Origin: an uncultured Clostridia bacterium
Lineage (GTDB): Bacteria; Bacillota; Clostridia; Oscillospirales; Ruminococcaceae
DNA: 6,361 nucleotides
NCBI GenBank assembly: GCA_947632425.1
Contig: CANRPG010000120.1
Location: 1 to 6,361, forward strand
Reading direction: 5' to 3'
Shown here one piece after another: positions 1 through 3,731 of the stretch (positions are counted from its first letter, which is position 1; each line of letters starts with the position of its first letter). A program made the translations under genes and the position numbers. The notes beneath the pieces are model-generated. The model did not search any database, was not told the origin of the DNA, and saw only the letters and a list, made by a program, of their open reading frames with translations.

Positions 1-27
1 TAACATAAAAGCGAAAGCGTTATGTTA
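1..27. repeat. Hairpin with GNRA-like loop at left edge
   Basis: TAACATAA (1-8) and TTATGTTA (20-27) are perfect reverse complements. The interior can close further as GC-GAAA-GC (11-18), a GNRA-type tetraloop. On the minus strand it would lie about 80-105 nt downstream of the leftward promoter at 112-141, so it may be part of that transcript's leader or its end. The window edge hides any following T-run. Confidence 0.5.
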
Positions 28-35
28 TAATTGTC

Positions 36-72
36 CGATACGTCGGGAGCAGACCCATTGGTCTGCGTATCG
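36..72. repeat. Bulged hairpin, 13 bp in two helices
   Basis: GCAGACC (49-55) pairs with GGTCTGC (60-66) around the loop CATT. The outer CGATAC (36-41) pairs with GTATCG (67-72), leaving a 7-nt bulge (42-48) on the left arm only. There is no T-run on either side, so it is not a simple terminator. A stacked two-helix stem with a one-sided bulge is what a structured leader or small RNA would show. It would be transcribed by the leftward promoter at 112-141. I match it to no known RNA family. Confidence 0.5.
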
Positions 73-86
73 ACGAGTACATAAGA

Positions 87-118
87 TTATAATATGATCA
101 TCTATGATTATATTATAA
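87..118. repeat. AT-rich palindrome
   Basis: TTATAATAT (87-95) pairs with ATATTATAA (110-118), followed inward by a G/T pair and ATCAT/ATGAT (97-101/104-108). This gives about 15 bp around a very short centre. The right arm contains the -10 box of the leftward promoter (112-117), so the palindrome could be a regulator site or an extruding element over that promoter. Function unknown. Confidence 0.5.
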
Positions 119-141
119 CATATTTCGCCTTTGTTTGTCAA
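112..141 (-). promoter_or_regulatory. Leftward consensus promoter, target off the left edge
   Basis: On the minus strand a perfect -35 TTGACA (136-141) is followed after 18 nt by a perfect -10 TATAAT (112-117). Transcription would start near 105 and run off the window through the hairpins at 36-72 and 1-27. The -10 and spacer match those of the toxin promoter at 536-564 over about 19 nt, so both may belong to copies of one kind of cassette. Confidence 0.6.
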
Positions 142-159
142 GAAAAGTGCTTGACAAAC
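133..159. repeat. Inverted repeat joining two divergent -35 boxes
   Basis: GTTTGTCAA (133-141) and TTGACAAAC (151-159) are perfect reverse complements 9 nt apart. Each arm carries the TTGACA -35 of one of two divergent promoters. Polymerases at the two promoters would probably crowd each other. The symmetry could also be an operator, though -35 hexamers alone account for six of the nine bases per arm. Confidence 0.55.
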
Positions 160-179
160 TGCGAGAAGCGGTGTATAAT
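151..179 (+). promoter_or_regulatory. Perfect consensus promoter of the antisense RNA
   Basis: TTGACA (151-156), a 17-nt spacer and TATAAT (174-179) match the sigma-A consensus exactly. The start would be near 186. There is no open reading frame of note before the terminator at 237-279, so the product is a short untranslated RNA of about 94 nt. A very strong promoter is expected for the antitoxin RNA of a type I module. Confidence 0.8.
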
Positions 180-218
180 ATATGTAGAAAAGGAGTGCCG
201 GCTTAAACTAAGCGGTTG

Positions 219-240
219 CTTCCTGAGTTTATCGGTAAAA
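219..240 (+). repeat. Direct repeat copy A (in antisense RNA)
   Basis: CTTCCT (219-224) and GGTAAAA (234-240) recur with identical spacing at 367-388, giving 16 identical positions of 22. As the repeats are in the same orientation but the two genes are transcribed toward each other, the RNA of this copy is complementary to the mRNA of copy B: a 6-bp and a 7-bp helix around an internal loop. Confidence 0.65.
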
Positions 241-279
241 TAACCGCATCACTTTGAGAGAGCTATGCGGTTATTTTTT
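237..279. terminator. Shared bidirectional terminator of toxin and antitoxin RNAs
   Basis: AAAATAACCGCAT (237-249) and ATGCGGTTATTTT (265-277) form a 13-bp perfect stem with a 15-nt loop. On the plus strand it ends in a T-run (274-279). On the minus strand the 3' arm runs into TTATTTTACC, a usable if weaker U-tract. The toxin stop codon (271-273) lies inside the stem. One hairpin thus ends both convergent transcripts and makes their 3' ends fully complementary. Confidence 0.85.
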
Positions 280-351
280 ATGTATGTTCTTAATAATCTC
301 GTTTATCAACGCGAGAATTATTATAAGCAATACTGCCGTAGCAATATCCAT
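271..351 (-). CDS. Candidate type I toxin: 26-aa membrane peptide
   Basis: The peptide starts MDIATAVLLIII, continues with a hydrophobic stretch to about residue 17, then an amphipathic part (NEIIKN), and ends IHKK. That is one membrane-spanning helix with a basic tail, the general make-up of small type I toxins such as TisB or Fst, although I see no sequence homology and the Pro-x-x-x-Gly element of Fst peptides is absent. The start at 351 is chosen over the in-frame ATG at 357 because the AAAGGGGG ribosome binding site (359-366) lies 7 nt from the former and 1 nt from the latter. That site is sealed in a hairpin (359-393). The stop lies in the terminator shared with the antisense RNA. Such peptides insert in the cell's own membrane. 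It is too short for usual gene callers. The role is inferred from size, composition and layout together; a non-toxic small membrane peptide remains possible. Confidence 0.65.
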   Translation of the reverse strand: MDIATAVLLIIILALINEIIKNIHKK

Positions 352-358
352 ATACATA

Positions 359-393
359 CCCCCTTTCTTCCTCAGACTGAGGGTAAAAGGGAG
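359..393 (-). promoter_or_regulatory. Hairpin sequestering the toxin ribosome binding site
   Basis: In the minus-strand mRNA, CTCCCTTT (393-386) pairs with the Shine-Dalgarno stretch AAAGGGGG (366-359), with one G-U pair. Inside, after a 3x3 internal loop, CCTCA (382-378) pairs with TGAGG (374-370) around loop GTC. All eight bases of the ribosome binding site are paired, so translation should be blocked unless the hairpin opens. Locked translation starts are a hallmark of type I toxin mRNAs. Confidence 0.75.
367..388 (-). repeat. Direct repeat copy B (in toxin mRNA leader)
   Basis: This is the partner of 219-240, with CTTCCT at 367-372 and GGTAAAA at 382-388 on the plus strand. In the mRNA it lies within the hairpin that hides the ribosome binding site and ends directly beside that site. 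Pairing with the antisense RNA would therefore cover the translation start region. Confidence 0.65.
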
Positions 394-413
394 GGGAAGT
401 TTTGTGGTTTTCA

Positions 414-432
414 GCGACTTCTATGAAGTCGC
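414..432. repeat. Perfect 8-bp hairpin in the toxin leader
   Basis: GCGACTTC (414-421) and GAAGTCGC (425-432) are perfect complements around a 3-nt loop. No T-run follows on either strand. On the minus strand it directly follows the U-tract of the terminator at 435-460, so it may shield read-through mRNA from 5' processing. Confidence 0.6.
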
Positions 433-434
433 GC

Positions 435-460
435 AAAAATTGCCGACCTTTTGTCGGCAA
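435..460 (-). terminator. Intrinsic terminator within the toxin leader
   Basis: In the minus direction TTGCCGAC (460-453) pairs with GTCGGCAA (447-440) around AAAAG and is followed by TTTTT (439-435). It lies about 70-95 nt after the predicted toxin mRNA start and well before the toxin gene. It could be an attenuator, the end of a separate short RNA (about 529-435), or the terminator of the permease gene whose stop is at 640. No other terminator follows that gene. Confidence 0.75.
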
Positions 461-519
461 AACAAAACTTATAGCGGCTTCGCAAGAAGGCGCGGTTACC
501 GCTCCGAATAGTCCAGTTT

Positions 520-528
520 CGGCACTCC
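520..528 (-). repeat. GGAGTGCCG motif shared by both transcript starts
   Basis: GGAGTGCCG occurs at the very start of the predicted toxin mRNA (528-520, minus) and near the start of the antisense RNA (192-200, plus), in each case followed by a small hairpin and GCGG. The two promoter-proximal parts may be related by inverted duplication. A nine-base match is short, so chance is possible. Confidence 0.35.
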
Positions 529-535
529 GTGTATT

Positions 536-564
536 ATTATAACATATTCTCGCCAGGATTGCAA
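536..564 (-). promoter_or_regulatory. Promoter of the toxin mRNA
   Basis: On the minus strand -35 TTGCAA (559-564), a 17-nt spacer and TATAAT (536-541) with the extended TG one base before it form a good sigma-A promoter. The start would be near 529, giving a leader of about 178 nt before the toxin start. The leader is packed with hairpins: CTTC-TTGC-GAAG near 480, the terminator at 435-460, 414-432 and 359-393. A long, highly folded leader is usual for type I toxins. Confidence 0.7.
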
Positions 565-639
565 TACTTCCGGGCACAAGATCAGTCACATCATACGAGA
601 AAATTCATTTTGCCGCAGCCGATGTTTATTATGTACGCA

Positions 640-3207
640 TCATTCTTCTTTCAGCACTTCTTTCGGCTGATTTGAGCCTATTATCATCAGCGGCATTATC
701 ATTGAAAGCGCAAGGTAAAGCAATATCACCACAGCGCATACAGCAATGTGCCGCAGACCGAAGTTTATTACCGTGTTTTCAAAGAAAGTCATCTTGCCGA
801 CTATCAGCACCGCAGCCGCCAGTATGCTTGCCATGCCGCAGGTTATCGCAGAGCTTTTCAGGCTTCGCAAAGCGCAGGTGCGCCACCTTGCACCGCAGAT
901 GTAGAAGATAGCATAGTTTCTAAGCTGCCGTTTTGTGTATATCGCGCTGATAGATACGGTAGATATTATTGTGAGTATGAAGATACAAACCGCGATCGGC
1001 AGCAAGGTGTACATCTGCTCGTAAATGTACTGCATACTGTTGTCGTATACTTTCGTAAGCTCTGTCGCATCGAGATCCCACGCGGCGGCTATTTTGTTTT
1101 TCACATCTGCAAAAGCTGCCTCGTCCATATCATCACAAAGCACAAACATCGCACCATATGCAGGGGCGTGAGAGCTATAGCAGGCGGCGACATCTTCTTT
1201 TCGTGTAAGCAGCCAGTCGCGATCCTCAAAGCTGTCTGAGAACACTTCATAAATATCTCTGTAACTTTTCGGCGTACCCACATTTATAAAGTATGATGCC
1301 ACGCTTGCTTTATCTTTCAGCACGCCGATTATTTTATATCTGACTGTTATCGTTTCTTTCGGTTCGCCGTTTTCATCATACATCAGCACTGTTTCTTTTT
1401 CAAAGGTATCGCCTGTTTTGTACCTGCCCTCGCATGAAGTTACAACAGCCGGAATATCCCCCGAATTTTCATATGTTTCATCGCAGTGTGAAAGCCATGA
1501 GCCGGCGGCAAGCGGCGGCTCGTAGGCATTTATATATTCATCGCAGTATGCAATGCCGCGCAGCTCTGTATCGCCGTCATATGCAACGGTGAACTCGTTG
1601 TAAAGGCACTGCGTATCGCCTAAAATCTGCTTTATATCTTCGGGGTAAATGTTATAGGTGTTCATCTGCACCATGTAGCCTTTTCGCGTGAGATACTGCT
1701 CAAAAGGCTCGAACTTTTCATATCTTGAAACTATTGCAGATACCATTATCACCATAATCACAAGCACGGCGGCAAGCTGTGTTATTTCAAATATCTTCAT
1801 TATGCCAAGCTTGTTTGTGCTGCGGTGCGCGCTTTTGAGCTCCACCAGACTATGGGAATTTACAAGCCTGTTTATCATAGCGCGCATTATAAGCAGCGAT
1901 ATTGCGATGTATATGCAGAACACTGCCGCATACAGCCCAAAGCTGTAGCCCTTGCTTATTTCGGGAAATATTTTTTCAAGCTGCCCAAGCAAAAGTTTGT
2001 GAAACGCAAGCTGAGTAAGTGCAAACAGCGGTATGTTCACTGCCATGCATTCTGCAAGGTACATAGCCGAGGCTTTGCGTTTGGTGCAGCCGCATATTCT
2101 CATCACCGCAAGATCGCCGCTGCGCTTTTCAAGTATGTAGCGGTAAAGTATAGCCATATTAACAGCGGCAAGCAGTGATATAACTATAGCCAGCATGATC
2201 ACGGTATTGTAAAACGCTGTCTCGCGGCTGTCATCTATCATAACGGGCTCGATTACTGCCATATCGCCGAAAGCTAATGAGAGCTTGTCCTTTATCTCGT
2301 CGTACTGACTGCGCGTGCAGGGCTTATCTTCAGGGAAATACAGCGTAAATGCTGCCGGTCTGCCCTCATCATCGGTATGAAATCCGTTCGCGCATAGCAT
2401 CGCACTTTCGGGCAGCGCAGTAATGGGTATTTGCAGCTGTATGCCTAAGTCAACATCAGGCTCGGGCAGCACATATTTTATCTTGAATCTCTCACCGCCG
2501 ACAACTACAGAATCTATATCATCTGTAAGCAGTCTGCTGCCTACGCTCACGGGGAAAATTTCACCGTCATCGGATCTCAGATCGATCACATAACCGGAAG
2601 GACGTTCTTCGGTTTTCTTGCTGTAGTAAGTTTCCAACACGGCGGCAACCCTTTCGCCGCTGTCATACTCCTGAGCAGAAAAAGGCGAATTTTTGTATAC
2701 ATCTGTAATTTTGCCGTCAACGTTTGCAAGAGAGTACGACAAAAACCACACAGCAGGCTGTGCATCATCGGTATACTCTTCGATATACTGTGCTTGCTGC
2801 TGCATCTCTTCAATATTTTCTATCTCTTCTTGTATACCCATCTCGCCCCAGCGGCTCAGCGGCGTTTCTACATAAAATTCAGCGTGCAGCGTAAGGTTCT
2901 TGGCGGTTTCTTCCGATAAAGACCGCAAAAACGCGGCTATCTTCTGCGGAGATATGTCGGTAACTATTTCATCGGAATAATAGGTCTCGCCCTCGTGTTC
3001 AAGCGACCAGAACTTATCCGAGTTGTAATATGTGTATACCGATTTTATGTCGCTGCTGTTTTCCGTCTTTGGCTGATACAGCTTGTATATACCGCATGAA
3101 AAGCATATAACAAGGCAGGAAATTATAATATTCAGTACCAGAAGAACCGCCAGCAGCCGTTGCAGCGAAAACAGCGACCGCAGATCTTTGCATATGTATC
3201 TGTACAT
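640..3207 (-). CDS. FtsX/MacB-type ABC transporter permease
   Basis: This integral membrane subunit of an ABC system is 855 aa. Membrane segments are seen near residues 17-39, 332-356, 380-405, 423-445, 473-495, 732-756, 785-808 and 818-844. They make two FtsX units, each one helix, a large external domain (about 40-330 and 496-730), then three helices. The FtsX signature follows the second helix of each unit: LAVMRICGCTKRKA near 366-379 and YAIFYICGARWRT near 765-777. The C-terminus ends PKEVLKEE, also family-typical. Both external domains are acidic. I start at ATG 3207, 7 nt after the AGGTGGG ribosome binding site; the in-frame GTG at 3219 lies inside that site. Family members export peptides or lipids, or act in antimicrobial-peptide or cell-wall sensing, but the substrate cannot be told here. 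No ATPase or two-component gene adjoins it on either side in view, which is unusual. Confidence 0.85.
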   Translation of the reverse strand: MYRYICKDLRSLFSLQRLLAVLLVLNIIISCLVICFSCGIYKLYQPKTENSSDIKSVYTYYNSDKFWSLEHEGETYYSDEIVTDISPQKIAAFLRSLSEETAKNLTLHAEFYVETPLSRWGEMGIQEEIENIEEMQQQAQYIEEYTDDAQPAVWFLSYSLANVDGKITDVYKNSPFSAQEYDSGERVAAVLETYYSKKTEERPSGYVIDLRSDDGEIFPVSVGSRLLTDDIDSVVVGGERFKIKYVLPEPDVDLGIQLQIPITALPESAMLCANGFHTDDEGRPAAFTLYFPEDKPCTRSQYDEIKDKLSLAFGDMAVIEPVMIDDSRETAFYNTVIMLAIVISLLAAVNMAILYRYILEKRSGDLAVMRICGCTKRKASAMYLAECMAVNIPLFALTQLAFHKLLLGQLEKIFPEISKGYSFGLYAAVFCIYIAISLLIMRAMINRLVNSHSLVELKSAHRSTNKLGIMKIFEITQLAAVLVIMVIMVSAIVSRYEKFEPFEQYLTRKGYMVQMNTYNIYPEDIKQILGDTQCLYNEFTVAYDGDTELRGIAYCDEYINAYEPPLAAGSWLSHCDETYENSGDIPAVVTSCEGRYKTGDTFEKETVLMYDENGEPKETITVRYKIIGVLKDKASVASYFINVGTPKSYRDIYEVFSDSFEDRDWLLTRKEDVAACYSSHAPAYGAMFVLCDDMDEAAFADVKNKIAAAWDLDATELTKVYDNSMQYIYEQMYTLLPIAVCIFILTIISTVSISAIYTKRQLRNYAIFYICGARWRTCALRSLKSSAITCGMASILAAAVLIVGKMTFFENTVINFGLRHIAVCAVVILLYLALSMIMPLMIIGSNQPKEVLKEE

Positions 3208-3213
3208 TATATA

Positions 3214-3222
3214 TCCCACCTT
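3214..3222 (-). promoter_or_regulatory. Ribosome binding site deciding the permease start
   Basis: AAAGGTGGG on the minus strand (3222-3214) is separated by 6-7 nt from ATG 3207. The upstream GTG at 3219 overlaps the site itself and cannot use it, so the shorter 855-aa product is preferred. Confidence 0.8.
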
Positions 3223-3254
3223 TATATAAATAATTTTTATATCCTTGTATTTTT

Positions 3255-3283
3255 ATTATACTCTGCAATTATTGGTATGTCAA
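3255..3283 (-). promoter_or_regulatory. Perfect consensus promoter of the permease gene
   Basis: On the minus strand TTGACA (3278-3283), 17 nt and TATAAT (3255-3260) match the sigma-A consensus at every position. Transcription would start near 3248, with an AT-rich 5' leader of about 40 nt. Such a promoter is expected to be strong unless repressed, which is surprising for a large membrane protein. Confidence 0.85.
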
Positions 3284-3294
3284 GCATTTTGACA
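3278..3294. repeat. Inverted repeat of divergent -35 boxes
   Basis: TGTCAA (3278-3283) and TTGACA (3289-3294) are perfect complements 5 nt apart. Each is the -35 box of a promoter pointing away. The same layout occurs at 133-159. Two polymerases could not occupy it together. Confidence 0.55.
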
Positions 3295-3318
3295 CAATAT
3301 GTGCCATTTTAATGTAAT
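3289..3318 (+). promoter_or_regulatory. Possible upstream plus-strand promoter toward pgk
   Basis: A perfect -35 TTGACA (3289-3294) is followed after 18 nt by TGTAAT (3313-3318), five of six consensus bases. It would add a leader of about 400 nt to pgk. The promoter at 3375-3403 lies downstream and may be the main one. Confidence 0.45.
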
Positions 3319-3374
3319 TTGTAATATCGCTGCATACCGCAGAGCGCAAAAGGAATGTTTTCTTTTAAAAACAC

Positions 3375-3403
3375 TTGCAATTTTCGGCAATATGTTGTAC
3401 AAT
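3375..3403 (+). promoter_or_regulatory. Likely pgk promoter
   Basis: TTGCAA (3375-3380), a 17-nt spacer and TACAAT (3398-3403), followed at once by ATAATTATA, form a plausible sigma-A promoter. The start is expected near 3410, exactly where the terminal inverted repeat of the next feature begins. The leader to the pgk start would be about 320 nt. Confidence 0.55.
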
Positions 3404-3409
3404 ATAATT

Positions 3410-3662
3410 ATAGCAATGGAGAGCCGAACCCAAGCCGGTTTTTGCAGGCATATTTCCGCCAATACGTCGTTGCCAGCCCTTGCCATACACAAAGTATGCC
3501 TGCGGTCTGTCGCCTAGTCTTGACGAAAATCTGCTCTGTAAAAACTGCTGCGCACCTCACGGCGAAAACTTTTGGGATAATATTTTATTTTTACTTAGCG
3601 AATGTCAAAATCGCGTAAAATTATCGGCGTGAGGCGGCTCGCGCTCGGCTCTCCACTGCTAT
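3410..3662 (+). repeat. 253-bp segment with terminal inverted repeats (MITE or folded leader)
   Basis: The left end 3410-3427 (ATAGCA, A, TGGAGAGCCGA) and right end 3645-3662 are complementary at 17 of 18 positions. Complementarity goes on inward (AGCCG 3433-3437 with CGGCT 3635-3639), about 24 of 28 in all. Inside are two further stems: GCAGGCATA (3444-3452) with TATGCCTGC (3495-3503), and CCTCACG (3555-3561) with CGTGAGG (3628-3634). The latter encloses TTTTAC/GTAAAA (3589-3594/3615-3620) and GCGA/TCGC. There is no convincing reading frame. TA dinucleotides sit at both ends, as with mariner-type MITEs. If transcribed from 3410, it would also fold into a closed three-way RNA structure. No transposase is present. 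I cannot choose between the readings from this sequence alone. Confidence 0.6.
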
Positions 3663-3665
3663 GAG

Positions 3666-3685
3666 CATTTCGTCTCGGCGAAATG
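3666..3685 (+). other. Hairpin in the pgk leader
   Basis: CATTTCG (3666-3672) and CGAAATG (3679-3685) form a perfect 7-bp stem with loop TCTCGG. It lies about 45 nt before the pgk start, has no T-run, and could stabilise the mRNA. Confidence 0.5.
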
Positions 3686-3731
3686 GCAACGCAGCTTTGG
3701 CTGACAACAATTTAAGAGAGGATGTCACATT

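Larger units (their letters stand above)
186..279 (+). ncRNA. Candidate type I antitoxin RNA
   Basis: This short RNA of about 94 nt is bounded by a perfect sigma-A promoter (151-179) and a strong intrinsic terminator (237-279). It opens with a small hairpin (GCTTA 201-205 with TAAGC 209-213, extended by CC/GG). It then carries the direct-repeat copy at 219-240, whose CTTCCT and GGTAAAA blocks are complementary to the toxin mRNA immediately ahead of the toxin ribosome binding site. Its terminator is fully antisense to the 3' end of the toxin message, including the stop codon. Convergent genes, a shared terminator and repeats giving a second pairing site are the layout of RNA II in the pAD1 par (Fst) system. 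The TSS and role are inferred. A GCGGTT at 212-217 can also pair with 242-247, competing with the terminator stem. The alternative is an unrelated small RNA. Confidence 0.65.

Noticed and set aside
254..511. 85-codon plus-strand frame starting in the antisense RNA terminator
   Set aside because: Its start lies in the terminator loop and it has no ribosome binding site. Its hydrophobic beginning is the mirror of AT-rich toxin coding sequence.
290..589. 99-codon minus-strand frame over the toxin leader
   Set aside because: It runs through the promoter, terminator and hairpins, and overlaps the toxin peptide in another frame. No ribosome binding site was seen. The 26-aa frame has a proper site.
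748..1239. 163-codon plus-strand frame within the permease gene
   Set aside because: It is an antisense shadow of the permease C-terminal half with arginine- and cysteine-rich non-protein-like composition.
3217..3219. GTG as permease start (859 aa)
   Set aside because: The codon lies within the Shine-Dalgarno sequence; ATG 3207 has correct spacing.
3299..3618. Short overlapping frames on both strands in the region before pgk
   Set aside because: They cross promoters and the inverted-repeat segment, lack ribosome binding sites and show no recognisable protein pattern.
3410..3731. Known riboswitch or T-box ahead of pgk
   Set aside because: I could not find the conserved core of any class I know, such as the T-box GGTGG antiterminator sequence, and there is no terminator before the gene. 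A covariance scan would settle it.
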